Assembly (NCBI GenBank): GCA_036365515.1
Contig: CM070876.1
Coordinates: forward strand, 123,584,810-123,648,809
From: Torymus aiolomorphi
Taxonomy: Eukaryota > Arthropoda > Insecta > Hymenoptera > Torymidae
Direction of reading: 5' to 3'
Length of the DNA stretch: 64,000 nucleotides
A program made the position numbers and the translations under genes. Of this stretch, positions 37,559-48,050 are shown in pieces (position 1 is the first letter of the stretch; each line of letters begins with the position of its first letter). Under the pieces are notes generated by a model. That model was not told the DNA's origin, searched no databases, and saw only the letters and a list, made by a program, of their open reading frames with translations.

Positions 37559-38005
37559 TGACATTTTTATGGCTTTGACATATTGACTTCCAGTCTGTAA
37601 TTCTGCTTTATAAAATTTTGCTGTAAAAAGAAAATTAATTTATGAAAAACTTTTAATATCCATTTTTATTCGTGTTAATATTTACTCATTTGATCATTAC
37701 AAAAATTACTATACTGTTTGTCATATAAATTATACGTCAATTGGCATATTAAATTATAATTGATAAAATTATAGAAGACTTTAAGGAATAATTTTATCAT
37801 AGCAATGATAGATGCAAATGCGGTAAAAACAATAAAAACATTTCTTACCTAATTAATGCTCCTTCTCCAAATTTTTGCAAAAACATCACATTAATATAAT
37901 AACTTTTGACTTAATGTTCCAGTTGAAGAAGTTGTATTTCCCAGACTAGCTAAGAGTTAATTCATTTCCATGGCTTGTGTTGTATTATAGCGTTTTCTAC
38001 CATAA

Positions 38006-38632
38006 ATGTATTTGTGTCATAGCAATACAGCCAACTTTTTGAACTTGTTGAATCTGTCATTTGCCAAACTTGTTGTTGAACTGGCATACTCTGCATGTGT
38101 TGAACATATTTTATTAGATACGTCATTTGTTGAGGTTGAGGCTGAGGTTGCAGTTGGGCTTGATGATGAATTGGAGAAGGTTGTATATCGCTGGCTGTGA
38201 CACTTGTTACTGTTGTATTGGAGGCGAAGCAGCACTAGACAAGCTCTTGGAATTATTGTTGCGCCCCTGATGCAGCTTGTGTTTTAGCAGCATTGGCACT
38301 CATATTTCCTATATAATAAAATTAAATTGCGAGTAATTTATTTTATAAATTGAAACTGACGAAGGCTATAAACAACAAATGAACTCTTACTTTTGAAGCC
38401 ACTTTGTTGGATGATGTACTCGCATAAGTATTTAATACAGGTGGTTGTGCCTCTGGAGGATCAGGATTTACTACAATAGTCTTCATCGACATCAATCTCT
38501 TCAACTCTCGAAGAACTACTTGCTCAGCCACACTTTCATCCAAAAAAACATCACGAACACCAGCTATCACATCTTTAATTACAGTGTTGTAATTTGTATA
38601 AATTAGTAAAAAATAATGTGGCACTTTCCTAA
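38006..38632 (-). pseudogene. TFIIA large-subunit fragment, copy III
   Basis: Minus-strand copy of 26455-27118. The N-terminal exon (VIAGVRDVFLDESVAEQVV) and the Gln/Pro-rich exon are both kept, with the same internal stop. It agrees closely with copy II, which implies recent duplication. Confidence 0.72.
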
Positions 38633-38979
38633 AAGAAAAAAAAATTAGTGTAATGTAAATATGTAAATATAAAAAGTAAATCAAAATACTTACTCGATAA
38701 CAACAGTCACTTCACAATAGTAATTCCAGTCAATTTTGGTTGAATCATTACTTTCACATTCAAAAATAATATTAATACTCTAACCTCCTAATACGCTTTC
38801 CCACTGTTTTGAAAAGTCAGACGATAAGACGAGGAATCCGAAATCGGAACGTTGCGGCTCGCTCGCGTGTCGCGCTGCTGCCAACATTCAAACATTTCGG
38901 CCTGTGATTACGGTCGGGAGAATTCTCCCGATAATCCCATCACTGGTTCTGTCGTCATCGCCATTCATTCATTAGGGAG

Positions 38980-40739
38980 TGTTATGAACTGCGTTCACGC
39001 GAACCAGTATCGATGCATTTAGGGTCACCCTACAATGATGCCAGAACATTCCCACAAATAAATAATAAGATAATTTAAATAAATACCAAGGATTAATCTA
39101 TATACATTGTTTAGTTAATTAACCAAGTTATAAACAAGTAATTAACGATAACTCGAATAGAAATTGATGATAAACAAGCGATACTGAATTTGTTAGCTAA
39201 TTAACCTTAACAAATAATAATTGCGCCCGTATAGCAATGCGTTAACAAACAAATTGGGATTTAGCAATAAATAACGATAATAACCTGCGGTTAAATCAAT
39301 AACTATTCTGATAATAAATAATAATTACGAGACGAACTGTAATAATAATAATAGCTAGGGAAAAGCTCGCTCAGGTTGGGTAAGGCTCTATTTATAGGAG
39401 GACAGCCAGCACGACGACAATCAACGGTCAATTAGTTCCCGAAATCCATTAGCCAGCGCAACGACAACCAACGGACAATCAATTCCCGGAATCCATTAGC
39501 CAACGGCTCAGCAGCGCACAAACAATTCAGAGATGGGCCATTAGCGAAGGGCCTCTGGAATGCTCGACGGTTGAACGTGGCAAGGAACGAGCTATGAGTC
39601 ATCAACAGTCAACAACTCTTGGAATTCGTTGGGCAACGTTGCATCAGCTCGTGGGTCCATGACGCAACCAACTCGGGGGGCTACGGGCATAACGGCTGGC
39701 AGAGTAACAGCCAATCAGAGATCAGTAACCCCTCTCCGCCACCAACCGTCATTCGCCGCTCAGCGCTCTCGACCCTACTTTCGGGTCTGACGCCCCTCCA
39801 CCGCCACTCTCCCCACTCTCTCTACCTCAGAGTGGGGGAGGCCTCTGAGGCAACTTGGCGTCCCACAGCCTCTACATCGTACTGTCCCCACTACCAACCA
39901 GGAGCTACTACGTCACAACGTAACGGCCTAGGGGAACCAATCAGGAGGCAGTCACAAGCGCCGCAAGTCAAGAAGGGATTTTCGGCCAGGATCTGAGCAT
40001 CCACAGGTGTTCCCCCACCACGAAGCTCGCCATGATTAAGAGAAGAGAGGGAAGCTCTCGGCCCTTCTAGGCACCTACAGGCCTCGGAACAGACTTCCAA
40101 AAGATCCAGCTTTTCGCCACCAGAGGAACTGGCTCCTCCCATACCCTCGCGTCAACGGTTTAAGGTCCGCGTCCAGGATATAAAAGAAGAGCCCCGGGCC
40201 GCCAGGGTCAGTCGCTACCAAGCACATGAGACGCTTCGTAGCTTTAGACCTGGGTCGTTACCAACTCACTTGGTACTCTGCTGCACTTGTGCATGTTGCG
40301 CCCAGAAGCTCTAACAGTCGGCTGCCAACTAGTCTGGTCTTTGTTACCGTGTACGTTGCGCCGTTGAGCTTTTAGTCGAGAGTTACCAAGTACTCTTAAA
40401 GCTTCGTAACAAGTATTGCATCAGTGCGCGAAATCCGATTTGTTAACGGTTATTGCATCAGCGCGCGCAAGTTCGCTTTACCTTACTGTCAGTTAAAGTT
40501 TATATCGAGTCAGGAACACATTAACGAAAGAATTGTTAAAGACATTAATTAAAGTGATATCTAATTCAATAAACACGGAATAAACTCTAAATCTCTTGAG
40601 TTTGAGTTTTATTTAAACCTTTCGCAACTCGGTGCGCTTTAGCGCTTAATTGAGCAACGTTCCCAAATTCTAATTGGTCAACCCAGCGACCATTGCAGAA
40701 ACGCCCTTCTGCTTGAAGACCCCGACTCGGGTCGTAACA
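38980..40739 (+). mobile_element. Solo LTR
   Basis: Starts TGTTATGAACTGCG and ends GGGTCGTAACA, about 1,760 bp, flanked by GGAG on both sides (38976-38979 and 40740-40743). It inserted only 5 bp inside the left end of the Harbinger element. A TATA-like GGATATAAAAG lies near 40175 and AATAAA signals near 40568, so transcription is probably rightward. There is no internal region, as expected after LTR-LTR recombination. The LTR family is not identified. The Ser/Pro-rich open frames inside are not supported as genes. Confidence 0.8.
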
Positions 40740-40754
40740 GGAGAATATACATAA

Positions 40755-41298
40755 GGGCCTTTGCACGCTAAAAGCATAACGCAAAGGAATAAGGAATAAG
40801 AGGGCATAAGGTGGACATAAGGTACTTATGCTCCGCTTATTCCTCTTATGCCAGTGTTGTGTACGCAACGGATCGTGCATAACCCCTAAATTGCTTGTTT
40901 TGGAGTAAGTTTTTTAATAATAAATTGCAAGTAAACATTTACCTCTTCATCCATTGTTCAAAAATGTCTACACTATAAATTATTATAAAAATAATCACTA
41001 AATGATTAAGAAGAAAACTTTCTCACTTCTGCACGTTGAAATGATAAAATACAAAAGCTCCTCAAGTTTTATTATTTTGTTAACTTTTTAGATTATAACC
41101 AATTAGAGTCAATTAATAATTACAGTAAGCTATTTCATTTCGAAAACTTTACTCCAAAAATATCAAGAGGTTATGCATGTTTCGTTGCGTACACAACACG
41201 GGAATAAGAGGAATAAGCGGAGCATAAGTACCTTATGTCCACCTTATGCCCTGCAATTCCTTATTCCTTCGCGTTATGCTTTTAGCGTGCAAAGGCCC
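40755..41298. mobile_element. Harbinger-type MITE nested in Harbinger
   Basis: A 544-bp foldback. It starts GGGCCTTTGCACGCTAAAAG and ends with the complement, CTTTTAGCGTGCAAAGGCCC. The arms are about 150 bp and include repeats of GGAATAAG and ACATAAGGTACTTATGC. TAA flanks both ends (40752-40754, 41299-41301), which fits PIF/Harbinger. Removing it rejoins the outer element's left TIR perfectly. Confidence 0.85.
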
Positions 41299-41624
41299 TA
41301 AGCGCTGCACTGCGCTGCGCCGCGCCGTGCTGCGCCGTGCTGCCGCTGCGCTGAAGCTTAGCTCTGCCGTTCCGTTCCATTCGTATATTCTTACAAAAAA
41401 ATGAGCAGTGCATGTCTATGATATTTATAAATCACGGACGATGTGTATATGCTCCAAAATGAAAAGTTAAATAAATGAAGGGATAGTTTATATGACGGAC
41501 AGTTTAAGAACAAAAGTATTTTAAGCCGAGAAAGAAAACACAAGACCCAATAGATATGATATACTATGAATTATAAAATTGATTAGAACATTGGAAAATG
41601 AAGCTTTTGATGAATAAGATGGAA

Positions 41625-41870
41625 TTAGACGATAATGAGATGTCCTTTAACCAGTTCAAATAAATTATGAAATTGATTATAACTCATGTTAATAAATCTA
41701 TAAAACTCTTCATGATCCTTTAATGCAAAATATTTAAATAAAGTGCTATAAGCACTATGAATATTTCTTTGAGGTATTGCTAAATGTGGTCGAACCCACC
41801 ACCTTCTGCAAGATTGTTGTTTCTTTTTTCTTAATTTTTTTAACAATTTCAATAACTTTAATGAAATTAT
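41625..41870 (-). pseudogene. Harbinger transposase N-terminal fragment
   Basis: About 80 codons including RRWWVRPHLAIPQRN, AYSTLF, and FINMSYNQFHNLFELVKGH, then a stop. This is the conserved start of PIF/Harbinger (HARBI1-like) transposases: RRWWVRP, then a short helix, then F-R-M-S-x-x-x-F-x-x-L-L. The family is usually 350-400 residues. The DDE catalytic domain is missing entirely, so the fragment only marks the element's ancestry. It lies in the expected place between the Harbinger TIRs. Confidence 0.7.
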
Positions 41871-42067
41871 ACATTTTTCTAATTTTTTTTATTTTGGCTT
41901 CAATCATGATCATGACCATGAAAATGATAAATGTATGACATAGATCTATAGAATTGTACCATTAGCAATGGAATATAGAAACTGAACTATGGACCAGCGC
42001 AAGCAGAGAACCGCGCAGCGAGGCGTAAGACGGCGCAGCGCAACGCGGCGCTTATGTACATTCTCCC

Positions 42068-42711
42068 TTATTAGTATATGTGGTCGGGCAAAAATGCTAT
42101 AGTATGTACTGTCGGAAGAAAAATGTATAGTTTATGAATCTTATGGAGAAACATGGAGAAATTTTAGAATCGGAAACCAGACATAAAATTGTTCACTATT
42201 TAATATCTCTAATATGAGAACATCTTTTTACATGAAACTTTTTGTGCAACATACTATGATAAAATAGCATGCTGTTATTTTAATTTGGGTGAATATAAAA
42301 GCGATTGAAAATTGCAGTAAATATTTCAATTTCTCGGGCATCCATTTCAATGTATATGTAGCGCGGTCGACCCTCAGACTTCTTCTATACTTGCCTTCGG
42401 AGCGCTCCCGCGCTCCTTGATACATAATTCATATATAACTATATAAGTTATATAAAATTCAATATACTCCAGGGTAAAAAAAGTTATATATAATTATATA
42501 TAATTTATACATAATCATATAGTTATATATTGAATTTGACCTTATATAAGTATATATGATCATATATACTAATATACGTTAATATATAGTCATATATTGT
42601 CATGTATAACAATATATCATCATAATATGAAAAATTTCCGCTGCTACATCATCACGCATTTGTATATTGTTTTATCTGACAATATATGATGACGATTATA
42701 TATATACACGG
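42068..42711. repeat. AT-rich DNA with inverted end-like motif
   Basis: Mostly unassigned. At about 42450-42520 the sequence ATTCAATATACTCCAGGGT, then AAAAAAAGTTATATATAA, is matched inverted at about 45570-45645, and partly at 44760-44788. These look like ends of an AT-rich foldback family that brackets the mariner element. Confidence 0.5.
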
Positions 42712-43333
42712 TGACCCATTTTAATCGCTACACCCGGATTTTTCGGATCCTAAGACAGATAGGAAAAAATGATTCAGACAAAAGTTGTAGGGGACGAAGG
42801 GGGCCAAACGATGGTCCTAACAGCTTTGACCTTGAACTTGACCTTCAAGGTTATTTCAAGGTCAAGTGATTTTTTTTAATAGGAACACCTATTTTTGACC
42901 CCGGATTCGGAAAGAGCGGGAAATTTTACGTTCAAAATCATATTGAGACATTTTTTTTCAAGGTCATTTCAAGGTCATTTCAAGGCCAAATGAAGGTCGA
43001 ACTCCGAAAAATCCATTTTAAGTCGTTTTTTCCATGAGTCACAGGCTTAAGTGGTTCAAACTGATCGTAGGTTTAATAGGGAAACCCACACACCCAAAAC
43101 TTTCACATCCTAGTAAACAAATATCAAACTTGCACATCCGAACCCCATGCTCTTCATAGCCTCACATGCTAAACTGTTACACCAGACATCCCCCAGCCCC
43201 ACACATCTCTACCCCATGTCTGATGTTTGTTTAACGTAAACTTCAAGATCATTAAAGCTTCTGTTGTAAATGTGTCAACCTTACGTTTAGCGCTACCCAG
43301 AAACAACGACGTGGACGTAGTAAGGATTGTTTC

Positions 43334-43754
43334 CTTTGGGGTGCTTGATTAAAGTGAGTCCCCTTGCCTCTCACTGTTCAGGGTGCTTGATTTAAGTGAG
43401 TCCCTTCGCCTCTCACTGATCGGGATGCTTGATTAAAGTGAGTCCCCTTGCCTCTCACTGTTCAGGGTGCTTGATTTAAGTGAGTCCCTTCGCCTCTCAC
43501 TGATCGGGGTGCTTGATTAAAGTGAGTCCCCTTGCCTCTCACTGTTCAGGGTGCTTGATTTAAGTGAGTCCCTTCGCCTCTCACTGATCGGGGTGCTTGA
43601 TTAAAGTGAGTCCCCTTGCCTCTCACTGTTCAGGGTGCTTGATTTAAGTGAGTCCCTTCGCCTCTCACTGATCGGGGTGCTTGATTAAAGTGAGTCCCCT
43701 TGCCTCTCACTGTTCAGGGTGCTTGATTTAAGTGAGTCCCTTCGCCTCTCACTT
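43334..43754. repeat. 42-bp minisatellite alternating in two subtypes
   Basis: About ten 42-bp units with the form GGTGCTTGATTAAAGTGAGT, then CCCCTTGCCTCTCACTGTTCA. They alternate strictly with GGTGCTTGATTTAAGTGAGT, then CCCTTCGCCTCTCACTGATC, forming an 84-bp higher-order unit. There is very little divergence between dimers. It lies just 3' of the mariner transposase. It is not a CRISPR: there are no unique spacers. Confidence 0.9.
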
Positions 43755-43764
43755 ATGTGTTTAT

Positions 43765-44750
43765 CTAACCTCGAAGAAAATGTTCGAAATTACGACCATT
43801 TGCTTCCAGGCACATAGTCAAACGCCTTTGGAAGTGGGGAACGGTGTTTAGCAAAGTTTGCCTTGGAATGGCAGCGCATGCTCGACGAATTCTGTCCATC
43901 ATGTCTACTCTTGTGGTGGGCCTTTCTTCAAAAACGGCATTTTTTAAATACCCCCATAAGTAAAAATCTGGTGATGTAAGATCTGGTGAGCAAGCAGGCC
44001 ATTCAACCGGACCACCTCGACCAATCCATCTGTTACCATACTGCTCATTCAAAAAAGTCCTGACAATTCGAGCGAAATGTGGTGTTGCGCCGTCCTGCTG
44101 GAGCCACATTCATCGTCGCGTTTCTAAGTCAACATCTTCCATCAATACAGGTAGTTCATCTCTTATTAGCGTTAAGTACGTGTGTTGATTAACATTTTCT
44201 TCGAAAAAATAAGGGCCAATCACACATCCATTAATAATCCCACACCATACCATAATACTCCATCGTCTTTGATGGTTTACAGTTCTGACCCAATGAGGAT
44301 TAACATCAGACCAGTAATGACAATTATGTCTATTCAATTCCCCATCACTTTGAAATTTTGCCTCATCAGAAAAAAGAACAAAATTAAAAAAGTCTGGATC
44401 ATTTTCTATCATTTGTAAAGCCCATTGGCAAAACACAATACGCTGTTGAAAATGAGCAAACTGTAGCTCTTGGACCAGAGTAATATGATACGCATGATAT
44501 CTAAGCACCTTCATAATTCTTAAAAATGTACTTTTTGGAAGACCGATTTCCCTTTCGATTCGACGAGCGCTTATCTGTGGGTCAAGATGAATTATTGCCA
44601 GAATAGTCACAGCCCGATTATCATTTTCATCATATTGATGGCGCCTACGTTGACGAACCATGTGCCCACCACGAGCTCTTTGAGTTAAACGTCTGATAGC
44701 CATAGCGTCAGGGTGTCGTCTGTCTGGATAGCGTTCAGCATAAATATATA
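43765..44750 (-). pseudogene. Mariner-superfamily transposase with one nonsense codon
   Basis: Cut-and-paste transposase. The N-terminal part has PDRRHPDAMAIRRLTQRARG and a helix-turn-helix with ISARRIEREIGLPKSTFLRI. Catalytic motifs in order are FSDEAKF (first Asp), WLQQDGATPH (second Asp), then GNRWIGRGGPVEWPACSPDL and SPDFYLWG (third Asp). Counting to the Asp of SPDF gives 41 residues between the second and third acids, longer than the classical DD34D spacing. A single TGA at 44110-44112, in place of what looks like an Arg codon, separates the first two catalytic Asps from each other; otherwise the frame is open. The first residues are lost to the truncation. Inactive as it stands, but recently so. 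Confidence 0.75.
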
Positions 44751-44759
44751 TATATATAG

Positions 44760-45929
44760 TTAGATATAAATTTTTTTTACCCGGGACCGTACTTATGTAT
44801 ACATAATTACATAGAGACATATTTCATATATATTTATATACAGTTCTATATGATGATATATAAACATGTATAAGTATATATAAGTGTATATATGAATTAT
44901 TTTTGCGCGGGAAGTATAAAAAAAATCCTACATACCAGAAAATTTAAAAGAAAAAGCGTTTTGAAATATTTGATATTTCCATATAGTCATGTATGGCTAT
45001 AAATTAGCATATATGAGCATATTCTATACTTTAAGGTAAATATTATCATATATGATCATAGATACAAATGTCCGATTGCAGTCTCGAGAATTTTCATATA
45101 TTGTCTCGAATATATAATTATGCGAAAAAGTGCAAAAAAGTTCGAAAAAGTGCGAAAAAATGCGAAAAAGTTCGAAAAAGTGCGCAAAAGTTCGGAAAAG
45201 TTCAAAAAAGTACGAAAAAGTTCGAATAAGTTCGAAAAAGTGCGAAAATGTTCGATAAAGTTCGAGAAAGTTCGAGAAAGTTCGGAAAAGTGCGAAAATG
45301 CGAAAAGTTCGTAAAAGTGCGAAAAGCTACTAAAACGTACTAAAAGGTACTACAAAGTACTAAACAGTACGAAAAAGTACTAAACAGTACGACAAAGTGC
45401 AATCAGGGGTGGAAGAAGGGGGAAAATACTTATACACCCTCTTCCCCCCTGATTGTTATTTCTTTAACTTTCTTGTACTTTTTTGTAGATTTTATTCTGT
45501 ACAATCTCAGAAATAACGCTTATATACACACACACACATATATATATATGGTTAGATATTACATTTAACCTTATATAAGCATATATGATTACATATAAAT
45601 TATATATAATTATATATAACTTTTTTTACCCTGGAATATATTGAATTTTATTTTAATCTGCAACGAATTGTTGTAGAAATAATTTTGCATGGTTTTATTT
45701 AATATAGGAGTAATTGATTGTTTTGTCGATCTGCAAAGAAAATTGTTTTTATGGTTTTGCAGGTTATAAACAACAGCGACAATTGATCATACTCGTACCA
45801 ATTAACAACCAAGGACTGTTTTCCTAATTTTGCATGATATTTTATAATCTGAAGCACATAATAATTTCTTTATTTTACAATACAAAATAGTTATTATAAT
45901 TTATTGTGATTTAATCTGCAGTAGTTGAT
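44760..45929. repeat. AT-rich foldback ends and GCGAAAAAGTTC minisatellite
   Basis: 44760-45110 is AT-rich with CATATATG-type runs. 45120-45400 is a tandem repeat with a basic 10-bp period (TTCGAAAAAG / TGCGAAAAAG) that drifts into GTACTAAAAAG. The open frame through it (KKFEKVRK repeats) is repeat translation, not a gene. 45530-45650 holds the inverted match to the 42450-42520 end motif. Confidence 0.6.
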
Positions 45930-46345
45930 AATTTCTGTATCAATCTGGAATCAAATATTATTTTTATGATATTGCATCTTATCGTAAAATACTGCAGTAA
46001 TTGATAATTTCTTTATAAATTTGTTCATAATGTTGCATGGTATCTATATAAGTATTCTTTATTTATCGTTCTATAATCAAATATTATTTTTATGATATTG
46101 CATGTTATCGTAAAATACTGCAGTAATTGATAAGTTCTTTATCAATTTGCAATCATAGATCGTTTTTATAACGTTGCATGGTACTCATGTAAGTATTTTT
46201 TATTTATCGATTTATAATGAAATATTATGTTTACGGTATTGCACGTTATCGTAAAATACTGCCAAAATTGATAATTTCTTTATCAATTTGCAATCATAGA
46301 TAGATTTCATAATGTTGCATGGTATTTATATAAGTATTTTGCTTC
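45930..46345. repeat. ~128-bp tandem repeat
   Basis: Three to four AT-rich units with TATTTTTATGATATTGCATG, TTATCGTAAAATACTGCAGT, and TTGCAATCATAGATCG. A further isolated unit occurs at 62406-62534, where it is the site of an LTR insertion. Confidence 0.7.
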
Positions 46346-46989
46346 CTCATAGAGGAAGCTTTGTAAGGTGAAAAAATTTTTCGAAAAAAAAAATGTTCAA
46401 AAAGATGTTTTAAGGCGATATATGTGTATGTTAGTTAATTTTGATCACTTTTGTTTTCGTGGGTGTATGTGTTTGTGTGTGTGTGTGTGTATGTGTGTGT
46501 GTGTGTATGTGCGCGTGTGTGTATGTGTGTGTATGCGTGAACTCTTCATATCTCCGAAACGAATCGACCGATTTTCCTCGGGTAAAGCTTATTCTCTGTC
46601 TCGCGGGAAAAGAAAGGCACCCTGGTAGATTTGAGTTTTTAGGCACGACCGCTTCTCGGAGAGCCTTATATTTTCACTAGAGCGAAAATTGTAACACTTC
46701 AAAAACGAACAATTTGTTGTATAAAAACTATTTTCCACCCAGAATTAGTTCATTTTAGGCGTTTTTTATGGTGTATGTGCGTATGGCCGTTCGTATGTAG
46801 TCAAGTTTATGGAATATCTCTGCGAATTTCCAATAGATCTTAACGAATTTTGGCCCAGATATTCGTCTAATTATAAGTAAGCTCCAGTCTTATACCGAGC
46901 CGAATCGATCAACAAATAAAAAAACGTCAGAGCAAATAAAAATTTGAAAAAATCGATTTTTGAACATAATGTGAACAAAATTAATTTTA
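46346..46989. other. Unassigned DNA with (TG)n microsatellite
   Basis: A (TG)n tract lies at about 46462-46535. The sequence after it (CATATCTCCGAAACGAATCG, then ACCGATTTTCCTCGG) and GTTTATGGAATATCTCTGCG further on read like parts of a dispersed repeat, but I cannot name it. No supported gene. Confidence 0.4.
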
Positions 46990-47840
46990 CGTCAAAAAAC
47001 AACAAATGCATCAGCTAAATATAATTAAAACACGTCTTTTTTACATGGAAAATTTTTTTCTATGAACAATATTTAATAATGTAATAGTGAAAAAACCGCT
47101 AAAATCATCAAAAGTAGTCGTTTTTTGCTATTTCTTTACAGGATTTGATTTTACACAATAATGTTAAATGTCAAAGTTATAGATAATATTAAAATAAAAC
47201 TTTTTCCTGTTAAACATTTTTTTGTACAATCAATTCCTGACGAGTTAAACTCATAAAAACGATTTTTAACGCCTAAATATACATAAAATGGACGATTTTC
47301 GGCTATAACTTGACAAGATTTGATTTTATACAAAAATGTTAAATGTAAAAGTTGTAGATAATATTTAAACAAAACTTTTTTCTATTTAACATTTTCGTGT
47401 AAAATCAACTCCTGTCGAGTTAACTTATAAAAACGATTTCAAACGTCAAAACATACATAAAATGGACGATTTTCGGCTAAAACTTGACAGGATTTGATTT
47501 TACACAAACATGGTCAATACAAAAGTTCTAGATAATATTTAATCAAAACTTTTTCCCATTTAACATTTTTATATAAAATGGATTCCTGACCGCTTAGACC
47601 TATAAAAACGATTTTTAATGCCTAAATAATACACCTGAAATAGTCGATTTTCGCTTATCATACAAGAATTTGACTTTCAATAAAACTGTTAAATACAAAG
47701 CATATAGATATAGTTTAAACAAAACTTATTCCCAATTAACATTTTTATGTACAATAATTTCTGGATCATCTAAACGTATAAACATGATTTTTAATACCCC
47801 AATACACGTATAGTGAATTTTCGCTTATTATTTCACAGAA
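46990..47840. repeat. ~175-bp tandem repeat with hairpin-forming units
   Basis: About five units, each with AAAATGGACGATTTTCGGCT, then GATTTTACACAAAAATGTTA, a short spacer, and the inverted partner TAACATTTTTGTGTAAAATC. Each unit could therefore fold on itself. Units become more divergent to the right. Confidence 0.7.
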
Positions 47841-47939
47841 TAAGATTTAAACAGAAGTATTCGATACAATAGCGCTAAATAAGATGGAAAAAATCGACAT
47901 AACATTCCAAAGATAATATAATTACAAAAACATAATAAT

Positions 47940-48050
47940 AAGATACAAAATTACATTTGATTACAATATTCAATGGGATAAACACATTGGAAGAATAATT
48001 AAAGAAACAAAATATCTATTTCCCTGTTTTCTACAAAAAGATTTTTAATA
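47940..48050 (+). pseudogene. LINE reverse transcriptase remnant
   Basis: A short frame reads ITFDYNIQWDKHIGRIIKET, then KYLFPCFLQKDF and a stop. This resembles the post-catalytic segment of Jockey/CR1-like LINE reverse transcriptases (L-G-I-x-x-D/x-x-L-x-W-x-x-H-I). Downstream, near 48560, a short LELQKLQNRAG-like stretch could be a further remnant. Too short to classify. Confidence 0.4.

Larger units (their letters stand above)
35775..38946. repeat. Copy III of palindromic segment (direct)
   Basis: Matches about 8683-11608 in the same orientation and lacks copy I's 230-bp deletion. It ends with the same 16-bp palindrome (38915-38930) and a tail ending CACTGG. The next base is T, as in copy I (CTGA then T). 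With copy II it forms a head-to-head palindrome of about 3 kb per arm, once the 291-bp-unit element is discounted. Confidence 0.85.
38975..42067. mobile_element. PIF/Harbinger element carrying two nested insertions
   Basis: Once the solo LTR and inner MITE are removed, the left end reads GGGAGAATATACATAAGCGC and continues CTGCACTGCGCTGCGCCG. The right end is its near-complement, finishing GGCGCTTATGTACATTCTCCC. TTA flanks both sides (38972-38974, 42068-42070), the TWA target duplication expected of PIF/Harbinger. About 0.8 kb of the element itself remains, with a transposase remnant on the minus strand. Confidence 0.8.
42712..44750 (-). mobile_element. Mariner-family element, one end lost
   Basis: The left (3') end after TA reads CACGGTGACCCATTTTAATC, a plausible terminal inverted repeat. 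A transposase on the minus strand fills 43765-44750, and a 42-bp minisatellite lies between the two. Upstream of the transposase the sequence breaks into (AT)n and the end of another AT-rich element, so the second TIR and the gene's first codons are gone. 42840-43010 contains several copies of TCAAGGTCA-like sequence. Confidence 0.7.

Noticed and set aside
39619..39996. Protein-coding frame in the solo LTR
   Set aside because: Pro/Ser-rich with an equally open frame on the opposite strand; no motif; entirely inside an LTR.
43334..43754. Regular 42-bp repeats as a possible CRISPR array
   Set aside because: There are no unique spacers and the units abut directly. The context is eukaryotic.
45120..45314. 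KKFEKVRK-repeat protein
   Set aside because: It is the translation of a 10-bp minisatellite; drift of the period breaks it on either side.
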